DNA from: Caryophanales bacterium UBA6768
GTDB taxonomy: Bacteria > Bacillota > Bacilli > Bacillales_D > Amphibacillaceae
Length of the DNA: 64,000 bases
Direction: 5' to 3'
Assembly (NCBI GenBank): GCA_002453315.1
Contig: DKGO01000168.1
Location: 1-64,000 of the forward strand
Positions 25,496 to 33,063 of the stretch are shown one piece after another. Made by a program: the position numbers and the translations under genes. The notes under the pieces were generated by a model. That model saw nothing but the letters and a program-made list of their open reading frames with translations. It did no database searches and was not told the DNA's origin. Position 1 is the first letter of the stretch; every line of letters begins with the position of its first letter.

Positions 25496-26395
25496 TTAAC
25501 CAACCCGGAATCTCCATGCTGCTGACCCTGATAAAGGTTTAGTTAAATGCGCTCTACAGTTTGCAAATTCATCTCCAATCAATCCGATTCGATTGAGGTA
25601 TGTTCGCATGGCAAATTTTTCATTTTCAACTTGCGGTTTTTTCGATGAAGCGCTTTTCTGTGTTAATGCTTGATTGTTGATTGCTAGGGATAAAACGATG
25701 AAGCTTCTTATTTTCCCTGCGTGAAGGACACTGTTAAAGCCACGTAATTCAACCGTTCGGTTTCTTCTGAAAAAGCTGTGTAGATTTAAGAAATGGTATC
25801 GACTATTGTGGTAGTGTCTACTTCTGCTTTCGCCATAGCCTTCATACCAAATGTCCTCAATTTCTCGCATCGTCTTTGGCTTTTTTCGGTTCATCTTTTC
25901 AACCAAAATGTCATCCATCCGTTTGCAATAACGCATTCTCTCATTCTTGATTTCTAGTGCTTTGTAAAATAAGTCGTTTCTACTTGCGATGATGTTTACA
26001 AAGTTTCGTATGCTTCGTGGTGTATGTGGACTCCCGTCTAAATGAATGTGAATGCCGCAAGATGAATTGGTAAAGGCTCCCGCTTTCCGCATCCTTCGAA
26101 CAAGCTCCTGTAAAGTGTCAATGTCTTTTCGGTAGGTTAGAATTGGGCTTACAATTTCAACACTGTAATCTCTGTTTGCATTAACCCTTCTGCCGCTTCG
26201 ACTAACTTGCGTTCGAATACTTCCGTCATAAACAAATTCCCATATCCGTCCGTCTGGAGCCTTCACTTTCTTTACATCGTAATATGTTCCACCTTCGATG
26301 TATTCTCCTTCAAGAAACTTTGCCGCTACCTTCGCTGCTTTTTCTCTTGTAATTCCTGTAAATTCAATTTCAATTCCAAACTTTTCGTTTAACAT
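25496..26395 (-). CDS. Amidoligase (carboxylate-amine ligase fold) with C-terminal shared module
   Basis: A 299-residue ATP-dependent ligase of the Amidoligase_2 family. NEKFGIEIEFTGI is the N-terminal metal/ATP-binding glutamate strand, SSCGIHIHLDGSPHTP the conserved central CGxHxH motif, and NRTVELRGFNSVL the C-terminal arginine/glutamate strand; together they give the glutamine-synthetase-like fold. Such enzymes join a carboxylate to an amine, often on peptides or cell-wall-like substrates. The last ~45 residues (VENEKFAMRTYL ... IGDEFA ... PLSGSAAWRF) are not part of the ligase fold and recur in the protein at 26723-27373. It is preceded by its own promoter-like repeat and a hairpin leader. 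Confidence 0.88.
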   Translation of the reverse strand: MLNEKFGIEIEFTGITREKAAKVAAKFLEGEYIEGGTYYDVKKVKAPDGRIWEFVYDGSIRTQVSRSGRRVNANRDYSVEIVSPILTYRKDIDTLQELVRRMRKAGAFTNSSCGIHIHLDGSPHTPRSIRNFVNIIASRNDLFYKALEIKNERMRYCKRMDDILVEKMNRKKPKTMREIEDIWYEGYGESRSRHYHNSRYHFLNLHSFFRRNRTVELRGFNSVLHAGKIRSFIVLSLAINNQALTQKSASSKKPQVENEKFAMRTYLNRIGLIGDEFANCRAHLTKPLSGSAAWRFRVG

Positions 26396-26406
26396 TTTAT
26401 CATCCC

Positions 26407-26474
26407 CTTTTAGAGTGTATGTGTGTTTTCGTTACATACATATATCACTCTAAAAGCCTTATATATCAAGTGTT
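26407..26474 (-). promoter_or_regulatory. Promoter-like direct repeat and hairpin leader of the amidoligase gene
   Basis: Positions 26433-26474 are a near copy of 27399-27440 (24 identical bases, then TATATCAAGTGTT in both). On the minus strand it offers a -35 TTGATA and an AT-rich -10 region about 17 bases on. Unlike the other copy, this one can fold: CTTTTAGAG and CTCTAAAAG (26407-26415 and 26448-26456) plus GTATGT/ACATAC form a bulged stem that ends just before the ribosome-binding site. Confidence 0.55.
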
Positions 26475-26498
26475 ATCTACACTTATTTGAATGTATTT

Positions 26499-26726
26499 TT
26501 ATTGTTCGATGATTAGACACTTATCAACTCCAAATACAATTCCGAGTGAACTTCCCTTATCCCATTTTATGTGTATTGTTCCAATATCATCAACGAAAGA
26601 AACTGTTCCTTCATCTCCTGGAATTAGATTTGAATATGGATCATCCATTTCAATTAAACGTACCCTTGTTCCCGTCTTATATTGTTTTTTCAACTTGGTC
26701 AGCGATTCTTTCGTTATGTTGTTCAT
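26499..26726 (-). CDS. DUF4314 protein
   Basis: A 75-residue protein with the full DUF4314 pattern: YKTGTRVRLIEMDDPYSNLI, then PGDEGTVSFVDDIGTIHI and KWDKGSSLGIVFGVDKC. It is a small SH3-like beta-barrel and is often found beside amidoligase and 'virulence-related' genes in Bacillota phages. A binding or adaptor role is plausible; no reaction is known. Its start overlaps the stop of the preceding 216-residue gene by four bases. Confidence 0.85.
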   Translation of the reverse strand: MNNITKESLTKLKKQYKTGTRVRLIEMDDPYSNLIPGDEGTVSFVDDIGTIHIKWDKGSSLGIVFGVDKCLIIEQ

Positions 26727-27373
26727 GAAGCTTCCTCCATCTTTTTTGTTCTTTTAAATGAAGAATCACCTGACAACTTTGACATCAGAAGCTTTCTGTC
26801 GGCTTTATATTCATCGCCTATAAAATTCAGCTTTAACAGGAAGCATCGAAATGCATATTTTTCGTTTTCGACTTGTTTTTCAACTGCCGTCACTCGTTTT
26901 TGCTTTAGAGCTGTTTCGCATAATGCGACAATAAACTTTGTGTATGTTTCTAGTTCCTCTGGTGTCAATTCTCTTTCAAACCAAGGGAATATGATACGGT
27001 CGTCTTCTAGTGCAATTTTAGTTGTTTCAATAGCTAGTGCCTGTTTAATTAATGTATTTTTACTCTGAATCAGTTTTTCTAAATTCTCTATTGTTTGCTC
27101 ATCGAAGGGGTCTCGGGGATATTCAATGGAAAGTATGAACGTTTCCTTTGACTCATCCCGATCCGCTCCAAAGTTATATTTACTTTCTAATGTATGGATT
27201 AACTCTTCATTAGTCGGGCCTTCCAATGTGCCAAACCTATCAACTTTATAATCGCCAATCTGGTATGCAAAGCTTGGTGTTCCTTTGTAATCAAAAGGAA
27301 TATTCAAATGTTCGCTTACAGATTCCACTAACTTTTTCCGTTCTTTTCCCTTCACATTAAATTTTACAATCAT
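26723..27373 (-). CDS. 'Virulence-related' phage protein sharing the amidoligase C-terminal module
   Basis: A 216-residue protein similar to phage genes annotated as virulence-related protein in Clostridia and other Bacillota; no function is established. Residues 1-90 form an alpha/beta domain beginning MIVKFNVKGKERKKLVE; the middle is helical. Residues 164-212 (QVENEKYAFRCFLLKL ... IGDEYKADR ... KLSGDSSFKR) match the amidoligase C-terminus position by position. It is coupled to DUF4314 by an ATGA overlap, and its promoter region is a repeat of the one before the amidoligase. Together these suggest one functional cassette, perhaps with a common partner recognised by the shared module. Confidence 0.7.
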   Translation of the reverse strand: MIVKFNVKGKERKKLVESVSEHLNIPFDYKGTPSFAYQIGDYKVDRFGTLEGPTNEELIHTLESKYNFGADRDESKETFILSIEYPRDPFDEQTIENLEKLIQSKNTLIKQALAIETTKIALEDDRIIFPWFERELTPEELETYTKFIVALCETALKQKRVTAVEKQVENEKYAFRCFLLKLNFIGDEYKADRKLLMSKLSGDSSFKRTKKMEEAS

Positions 27374-27398
27374 TTTTTATTCCACCTTTCAATTTTGG

Positions 27399-27440
27399 TA
27401 CATACATATATCACTCTAAAAGGTGTTTATATCAAGTGTT
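27399..27440 (-). promoter_or_regulatory. Promoter-like repeat, second copy
   Basis: This 42-base stretch matches 26433-26474 (identical TACATACATATATCACTC, then TAAAAG, with a shared TATATCAAGTGTT end). On the minus strand it reads ACTTGATATAA, the same -35 context as the recombinase promoter, then an AT-rich -10 about 17 bases later. It lies 26 bases before the 216-residue gene. Confidence 0.6.
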
Positions 27441-27463
27441 TTGAACAGATTCCATCTGACTTT

Positions 27464-28969
27464 CTAATCTTTATTTAATTGTATGGCAATTCCAGTTAAA
27501 ACATATATAACACAAGGAAGTGCGACCCCATTTCCCCACATTTTATATTCAGCTGTATCAGAATGTGGCTGACTTAACCATTTGACGATTTGCTTTCGAG
27601 TTTTAGGTCGCTTATTTTTACTAATCAATTGTCGGTGCGTTTCCCACACTTTCTCCCAAAAATTAACCTCGTCATCCGTTGGGTTGTCTTCACTTAAGTT
27701 ATCGCACCATCCATCTGGGAAACCTTGCAATCTACCACATTCAGTAGGGGTGAGCCTCCTCACAATTAAATCTTCTACGTTTACTAATGGCGGATCCTTA
27801 TAATCGGTAGCAACAAGCGTACTAGCGAGTTCTTTTTCTGCGCTTGTAAAATGTGAGTTTTTACTAGATGAATAGGTTGATTGTTTTCCTTTTCTTAATT
27901 CATCTTTACTACTCACAATTGCAATTCCGCCTTGATTACTGTTTGGTGAGTTACCAGATGTATCTATTGTTCTTGACACATCACTTTCATAAATATTTGC
28001 TCGAACGTTAACCGTTCCTTCAGATGTCAAACGAATATCAAAGGTTCTCGGTTTCTCTAAAACAAATGGCTGATTGTTTCCACCAGTTCCATATAACGAC
28101 ACAACGGTCTGGGCAACATCAACTGGTCCTTTAATTCTTGCATCCCTTCCATGATTATCAAATACAAGTGGTGGATGATTTGATTTCGCACGTAAAGTTG
28201 CTGTTACCCCTTTGGTTACATCCATTCGGCTACCACCTTGGTCATTTAAGCAGATATTGCTTGTTTCTCTAAAACTTTTTGAAGTATCTCCGGTAGTTCC
28301 TTGCCCCGCTTTTTTGCTCTGCGTAAAATGCCCTCGCAAGCTCTCTGACTCAAATAATATTTCGGATGCACTTCTTCCATTAAAATCTGCGACAAGAAAG
28401 ATTCGTTTTCTTCGCTGGGGTACTCCCCAATATTGAGCATCAAGGACTCGCCAGGCAATTGAGTAGTTATCTCCCAACACTTCTCCTGCGTTTTCCCATT
28501 TATCCGGTTTAGGGATATCAACTTTCTCGGTCTTGACCTTACTGAATTCCTCGATGACACTTTTGAAGTCTTCTCCTTTATTTGAGGAGAAGGCTCCACA
28601 GACATTTTCCCACACTGCATATCTTGGATATTCACCATTTGTTTTACACCTCATTTCCTTTATAATTCGCATCGCTTCATAAAATAAAGAGGACTGACTT
28701 CCGTCTAGTCCTGCACGTTTCCCAGCAATTGAAAGGTCAGTACAGGGTGAACCAAAAGTGATAATATCAACTGGTTCAATCTCCGCACCATTAATTGAAC
28801 TAATATCCCCTAAATGTTTCATTTGAGGAATTCGTTTTGATGTAACTCGAATTGGAAATGGTTCAACTTCAGATGCCCACTTTGGCTCAATACCGCAAAT
28901 GATACCTGCAAGTGGAAATCCCCCAGAACCATCAAAAAGCGAACCTAAAGTAAGTTTACGCACTTTCAC
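27464..28969 (-). CDS. DNA (cytosine-5) methyltransferase, phage type
   Basis: A 501-residue C5 methyltransferase. LTLGSLFDGSGGFPLAG is motif I (SAM binding), DIITFGSPCTDLSIAGKR motif IV with the catalytic Cys76, AVWENVCGAFSSN motif VI, and QYWGVPQRRKRIFLVAD motif VIII. RRLTPTECGRLQGFPDGW and YKMWGNGVALP are motifs IX and X. The variable region between VIII and IX is long (about 190 residues). No cognate restriction gene is nearby in this cassette, so it probably protects phage DNA from host restriction. It overlaps the ParB-fused methyltransferase gene by 14 bases. Confidence 0.95.
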   Translation of the reverse strand: MKVRKLTLGSLFDGSGGFPLAGIICGIEPKWASEVEPFPIRVTSKRIPQMKHLGDISSINGAEIEPVDIITFGSPCTDLSIAGKRAGLDGSQSSLFYEAMRIIKEMRCKTNGEYPRYAVWENVCGAFSSNKGEDFKSVIEEFSKVKTEKVDIPKPDKWENAGEVLGDNYSIAWRVLDAQYWGVPQRRKRIFLVADFNGRSASEILFESESLRGHFTQSKKAGQGTTGDTSKSFRETSNICLNDQGGSRMDVTKGVTATLRAKSNHPPLVFDNHGRDARIKGPVDVAQTVVSLYGTGGNNQPFVLEKPRTFDIRLTSEGTVNVRANIYESDVSRTIDTSGNSPNSNQGGIAIVSSKDELRKGKQSTYSSSKNSHFTSAEKELASTLVATDYKDPPLVNVEDLIVRRLTPTECGRLQGFPDGWCDNLSEDNPTDDEVNFWEKVWETHRQLISKNKRPKTRKQIVKWLSQPHSDTAEYKMWGNGVALPCVIYVLTGIAIQLNKD

Positions 28970-30194
28970 TCACCTCAAGTTCGCTATAAGCAATCTTTTT
29001 ATTATTTCGAATGACATACACGTCTTCATCTGTACCAACTTGTTCAATGTATCTTTTCGCAATCACATCACAGAACTTTTCGTCTAATTCAATCATGTAA
29101 CATATTCGGTCAGTTTGTTCTGATGCGATTAAAGTCGAACCAGAACCACCGAATGGATCAAGTACAATACTATTTGTTAAACTTGAATTCATAATCGGAT
29201 AAGCGATTAATGTAATTGGCTTCATCGTTGGATGGTCGGCATTCCGTTTTGGTTTATCAAACTCCCAAATGGTTGATTGTTTTCTATCCGAATACCAGCG
29301 GTGTCTACCTTTCTTTTTCCATCCAAATAATATCGGCTCATGTTTCCATTGATACGGTGAGCGGCCAAGTACAAGCGATTGTTTCTTCCAGATGCAAGTT
29401 CCAGATAAATAAAAACCAGCCTCTTCAAATGCTCTGCGGAAATTAAGCCCTTCTGTATCCGCATGAAACACATAAATGCTGCCATCTTTCGCAAGCGCAT
29501 CTTCTGTGTTCTTAAAAGCATCCAATAGAAACTGGTAAAATGTATCATTCGCCATATTATCATTTTTAATTTTCCCCGCACTGCCTTCATAATCAACATT
29601 ATAAGGTGGATCAGTGACAACCAAGTTTGCCTTTTTATCCTCCATTAACTTATCAAACGTTTCTTTTTTCGTACTATCCCCACATACAAGTCGGTGTCTA
29701 CCTAAAATCCATACATCACCTTGCATTGTTATTGGTGGATTTTGAAGTTCTTCATCGACATCGAAGTCATCATCTTCTACTCCATCTCGAAGTGTATCTT
29801 TAAACAAATCATCAATTTCAGCAGCGTCAAAACCTGTGAGTGAAACATCAAAATCTGCTGCATCTAAATCTGTCATAAGTACAGCTAATTTTTCTTTATC
29901 CCAATCACCGCTAATTTTATTTAAAGCAACGTTTAATGCTTTCTCTTTTTCTTCGTCTAATTCGACCACGACACATTCGACTTCGGTTCGTCCCATACTT
30001 GCTAGAACTTTCAATCGCTGATGTCCACCAACTACTCTTCCAGTTGTTTTATTCCAAATAACGGGATCAACATATCCAAACTCTTCAAGTGACCGTTTTA
30101 TTTTTTCATACTCACTATCGCCTGGCTGTAAATCTTTTCTCGGATTATAATCAGCGGGAATAAGCTTCTCAACTTCAATCTTCTCAATTATCAT
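28956..30194 (-). CDS. ParB-domain-fused DNA methyltransferase (N4/N6 type)
   Basis: A 412-residue protein. Residues 1-115 are a ParB/sulfiredoxin-like domain (IPADYNPRKD and the GRVVGGHQRLKVL box). Residues 160-390 form a beta-type amino-methyltransferase with LVVTDPPYNVDYEG (motif IV DPPY, 195-198) followed later by NSIVLDPFGGSGSTL (motif I, SAM binding). It would methylate adenine N6 or cytosine N4 in a sequence-dependent way. ParB-methyltransferase fusions are common in Bacillota phages near the terminase. It overlaps its neighbours on both sides, tying it to MetK and the C5 enzyme. Confidence 0.93.
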   Translation of the reverse strand: MIIEKIEVEKLIPADYNPRKDLQPGDSEYEKIKRSLEEFGYVDPVIWNKTTGRVVGGHQRLKVLASMGRTEVECVVVELDEEKEKALNVALNKISGDWDKEKLAVLMTDLDAADFDVSLTGFDAAEIDDLFKDTLRDGVEDDDFDVDEELQNPPITMQGDVWILGRHRLVCGDSTKKETFDKLMEDKKANLVVTDPPYNVDYEGSAGKIKNDNMANDTFYQFLLDAFKNTEDALAKDGSIYVFHADTEGLNFRRAFEEAGFYLSGTCIWKKQSLVLGRSPYQWKHEPILFGWKKKGRHRWYSDRKQSTIWEFDKPKRNADHPTMKPITLIAYPIMNSSLTNSIVLDPFGGSGSTLIASEQTDRICYMIELDEKFCDVIAKRYIEQVGTDEDVYVIRNNKKIAYSELEVSESA

Positions 30195-31350
30195 ATTTAC
30201 TCACCGCCTGATTAAATTCTTTATACCTTTTCACATCTTCCCATGGGAATAACCAACTATCGAAATGGCCATAAACTGCTGTATCGGCATAGTGAACATC
30301 TCGCAACTGTAAGTATTCAATAATCACTGCTGGTTTTAAGTTAAATACATCCAGTGCTGCTTGTTCAAGTATTGAATCAGAAACATTTCCTGTCCCAAAT
30401 GTATTTATTGAAAATGCGACAGGATTCGCCTTTCCGATAGCATATGAAATGCTTACTTCACATTTCTCAGCATAGTCACACCACACAATATGCTTTGCAA
30501 TATGCCTTGCCATATAAGCACCGCTTCTATCGACTTTTGTCGGATCCTTTCCTGAAAACGCTCCTCCACCATGTGCGGTAAAACCACCATACGTATCAAC
30601 CATCAGTTTTCTTCCAGTTAATCCTGTATCAGCTGTTGGTCCTCCGACAACAAATCGCCCTGATGGATTGATTAAAATATCTGTATTTTCATCAAACGGG
30701 AAGTCTTCAAAAACCTGCCATAAAACATTTTCAATAATATCCTGTTCAATTTCTGTTTGTCTTTTATAAGCCTTATGTTGAACAGAAACAACGATTGTTT
30801 TTACCCTAACTGGTTGATTATTTTTATATTCAATCGTGACTTGCGCTTTCCCATCCGGAAAATAACCTTTAATAATTTTTCCTTTGCGGACTTCATCTAA
30901 TCGTTTTACAATTTTATGTGAAAGAACTAATGGTAAAGGCAACATTTCTTTTGTTTCCTTTGTTGCATAACCATACATTGTACCTTGGTCACCTGCACCA
31001 ATCGTTCCATAAGGTTCTTTGATTCTTTGACGAACTTCAAGTGCTGTATCTACCGCTTCAGCAATATCTGTACTTTGTTTCTGTACATATACAGATATTT
31101 TAAAGTCTGAAGGTGCATATCCAACATCTACTAATACACTTTTTACAACCTCTTTAATATTTACCTTTTCGCTACAGGAGATTTCGCCCGCCACGATAAT
31201 TCTTCCTTTTGTTGCTAATACTTCACAAGCGACACGTGAAGATTTATCTTTCAATAAACAAGCATCTAAAATACTGTCTGAAATTAAATCACAAAGTTTA
31301 TCTGGGTGGCCTGCACATACACTTTCTGCTGTTAAATATTTAATCGTCAT
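30184..31350 (-). CDS. metK: Phage-encoded S-adenosylmethionine synthetase
   Basis: A 388-residue methionine adenosyltransferase that makes SAM from methionine and ATP. The three hallmark regions are intact: ESVCAGHPDKLCDLISD at the N-terminus, EPYGTIGAGDQGTMYGYA, and GGGAFSGKDPTKVDRSGAY (the phosphate loop). Length and order equal those of cellular MetK. It overlaps the ParB-methyltransferase gene by 11 bases and is transcribed with it, so it is a true phage operon member and likely feeds the two DNA methyltransferases during infection. The ATG at 31350 has GAGGT six bases upstream; a GTG one codon earlier is possible. Confidence 0.95.
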   Translation of the reverse strand: MTIKYLTAESVCAGHPDKLCDLISDSILDACLLKDKSSRVACEVLATKGRIIVAGEISCSEKVNIKEVVKSVLVDVGYAPSDFKISVYVQKQSTDIAEAVDTALEVRQRIKEPYGTIGAGDQGTMYGYATKETKEMLPLPLVLSHKIVKRLDEVRKGKIIKGYFPDGKAQVTIEYKNNQPVRVKTIVVSVQHKAYKRQTEIEQDIIENVLWQVFEDFPFDENTDILINPSGRFVVGGPTADTGLTGRKLMVDTYGGFTAHGGGAFSGKDPTKVDRSGAYMARHIAKHIVWCDYAEKCEVSISYAIGKANPVAFSINTFGTGNVSDSILEQAALDVFNLKPAVIIEYLQLRDVHYADTAVYGHFDSWLFPWEDVKRYKEFNQAVSKYDN

Positions 31351-31368
31351 CACATTACCTCGTTTCCG

Positions 31369-31920
31369 TTATTTGCCTTTACGCATCGTTAATAAACGCT
31401 CCATCATATCATCTTGTGGATTCGCACCAATGAATTCTGTTGCACTGTTTTCTCTTATAATTTGATAAATTTCTAACCAGAGTCGATTGGTTTGTGTCAT
31501 AAAGTTTTGACTCATAGCAACATAGGGGCTTTGCATAGCATTTCCCGTTGTTGGATGTTTTGCTAAAAAGCCAAACTCTGTCACAGCCGCCTCGCACTGC
31601 ATCCATCTTGCTGCACTCATAGCATACCTTTCTAAAAGTTGCGGCATGATTAAATGAGCACAGTCCCTTTCATTTAACCAATTCCACGTTTCTTCATAAA
31701 TTTCTGCCGCTTCAAGAGTTGAACCGTCCTTTTCAGTAGCAGATAGCATTTCTCTAGGTGGTGGCATTTCTTGTCCTTGAAGGTTAGGCGCATGTGTGAA
31801 TTCAAGCACTTCTAATTTTCGTCTACCTGGATTTCCATCTTCTAACTTCTCATATAATGGCTTTCTTTTTCGCCCAGAACCAACCCGAGCACCGCCCCTA
31901 TTTGTTCCATCTTTGGCCAT
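31369..31920 (-). CDS. Terminase small subunit, P27 family
   Basis: A 183-residue protein with the P27/phage_terminase_4 pattern: an N-terminal GGARVGSGRKRKP DNA-binding tail, then EDGNPGRRKLEV, and the helical core with YEETWNWLNERDCAHLIMPQ and a terminal METLL-like helix. It recognises the packaging start site and loads the large terminase. It lies just after a possible cos region and the HNH gene but is 6.4 kb from the large terminase, the gap being filled by the modification cassette. Confidence 0.92.
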   Translation of the reverse strand: MAKDGTNRGGARVGSGRKRKPLYEKLEDGNPGRRKLEVLEFTHAPNLQGQEMPPPREMLSATEKDGSTLEAAEIYEETWNWLNERDCAHLIMPQLLERYAMSAARWMQCEAAVTEFGFLAKHPTTGNAMQSPYVAMSQNFMTQTNRLWLEIYQIIRENSATEFIGANPQDDMMERLLTMRKGK

Positions 31921-32025
31921 TTCAACACCTCATTTCCGCTCGCCCCCTATATACCCTGTTTGAAATCGCGACTTTTTGCGTGACGTTCCCCGCCCGTTGT
32001 CCACATAATAAGTTGTAGAGATTGA
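31921..32025. other. Candidate cos (packaging start) region
   Basis: About 100 non-coding bases between the HNH endonuclease and the small terminase. The segment is clearly more C/G-rich than its surroundings (CGCTCGCCCCC, CGTGACGTTCCCCGCCCG). In cos phages with an adjacent HNH gene, the cos site usually lies at this place. No overhang can be determined from a linear prophage sequence. Confidence 0.4.
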
Positions 32026-32391
32026 TTACCCCCTACCCCTTCGCCAACGATCACCATCTCGCGCGGTAATCGATGAGTGACAAGGTGTGCAAACAGACAT
32101 CAGATTGCTTTCGTCATGCGTTCCACCACGTGACAGCGGTAGGATGTGATGTACTTCTTGGACTGGAGTTAGCTTCCCGTTTCGCTTACACTCCTCGCAG
32201 AGCGGGTTCTTTGCAACGTAACGGTCACGTATCCTTTTCCATGCACGTCCGTATCGCTTGGCGGTGTTTGGATTACGTTGATACCTTTCATATCTTCTCG
32301 CCTCTGCCTTCCGGTGTTCATCACAAAAGCGTTCATGCGTTAACTCAGGACATCCTGGCTGTGAACAAGGTCGCCTTGGTTTCCTTGGCAT
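32026..32391 (-). CDS. HNH endonuclease (packaging-associated)
   Basis: A 121-residue nuclease. CSQPGCPELTHERFCDEH is an N-terminal zinc-binding region, KNPLCEECKRNG begins the HNH fold, VQEVHHILPLSRGGTHDESN carries the catalytic histidines, and LMSVCTPCHSSITARDG completes the Cys4/HNH site. Next to the small terminase such HNH proteins stimulate cos cleavage by the terminase. The ATG at 32391 follows GGAGGTGA; in-frame codons further upstream cross the terminator and are rejected. Confidence 0.92.
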   Translation of the reverse strand: MPRKPRRPCSQPGCPELTHERFCDEHRKAEARRYERYQRNPNTAKRYGRAWKRIRDRYVAKNPLCEECKRNGKLTPVQEVHHILPLSRGGTHDESNLMSVCTPCHSSITARDGDRWRRGRG

Positions 32392-32406
32392 AACTTTCAC
32401 CTCCAA

Positions 32407-32443
32407 ACAAAAAAGCCCCCGCAGGATTTCTCCCACGAAGGCT
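32407..32443 (-). terminator. Terminator between the regulator gene and the HNH gene
   Basis: The minus strand has AGCCTTCG pairing with CGGGGGCT (8 bp including two G-T pairs) followed by a run of six Ts. It would end transcription from the replication block just before the packaging genes. Confidence 0.7.
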
Positions 32444-32491
32444 TGCGATATTTCGTCTATATTAATACCATAACATGCTCAAAGTCAAAAA

Positions 32492-32611
32492 GCGTCCGCA
32501 ATATTACTCACTTGAAAATTCAAAGGGTATTTTGATTCACTTTGATACTTTTTCCATACTACCACTATAACCTGCGTAATGTCTAAATGCATCCGCGATT
32601 TTACTCACTTG
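32492..32611. repeat. Two 23-base direct repeats around the end of the late-regulator gene
   Basis: Positions 32492-32514 and 32589-32611 are 20/23 identical (GCRTCCGCRATWTTACTCAC then TTG), 97 bases apart. The second spans the stop codon of the gene at 32605. Between them lies only AT-rich DNA with a short CAAAG/CTTTG repetition. Their position ahead of the packaging genes suggests binding sites for a late regulator or terminase. Confidence 0.6.
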
Positions 32612-33063
32612 CCATAAAGCAGTAGTGTCAACCTATCCAACGCTCTATTCTTTTTGTTGTAGGCAGATGACCTTTCAATCTTAAAGTAATCACAAATCGT
32701 ATGCACAGCATCGGTTCGTCTTTGGTCTTCCACCATATAAAATTCATACAGAACAAACTGTTCATCTTCCGTTAACTCATCCCAAGCAGGCTGGAACCAA
32801 TTCATATATTCGATGGCCTGTCTTAATCTTTCTTTCAGCACATCAATTTTATCGATGCTATATGCAATACGATTTTCATTTGCTTTTGGATTGTGTACGG
32901 AAGGCATGCCATCATTCACTGGTGCACTTGGGGACAACATTCCGTCATGGAGGATTGCAATGTCGTCATCGGTATTATCTATAATGTGTTTCATACTATT
33001 ATAATCTTTTATCACATCAATCGTTGCTGCTCGTTTATCTAGGTAGTGCCATACAATATTCAT
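32605..33063 (-). CDS. Sigma-region-4-like late transcription regulator (DUF1492/ArpU-like)
   Basis: A 152-residue protein. The C-terminal 60 residues have a sigma-70 region-4-like helix-turn-helix: WDELTEDEQFVLYEFYMVED, then TICDYFKIERSSAYNKKNRA and LDRLTLLLYG. The N-terminal half (YLDKRAATIDVIKDYNSM) fits DUF1492/ArpU-type phage regulators, which switch on late genes. It stands directly before the packaging module and after the helicase gene, overlapping the latter by four bases. Both position and domain favour a late activator. Confidence 0.8.
   Translation of the reverse strand: MNIVWHYLDKRAATIDVIKDYNSMKHIIDNTDDDIAILHDGMLSPSAPVNDGMPSVHNPKANENRIAYSIDKIDVLKERLRQAIEYMNWFQPAWDELTEDEQFVLYEFYMVEDQRRTDAVHTICDYFKIERSSAYNKKNRALDRLTLLLYGK

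Noticed and set aside
28246..28638. Minus-strand 130-codon frame inside the C5 methyltransferase
   Set aside because: It overlaps conserved motifs VI-VIII of the methyltransferase in another frame and has no ribosome-binding site.
29222..29620. Minus-strand 132-codon frame inside the ParB-methyltransferase
   Set aside because: Out-of-frame shadow of the DPPY-containing domain.
30184..31350. Host metK displaced into the prophage
   Set aside because: Overlapping start/stop with a phage methyltransferase, same strand and same operon show a stable phage gene; the host copy would be expected elsewhere.
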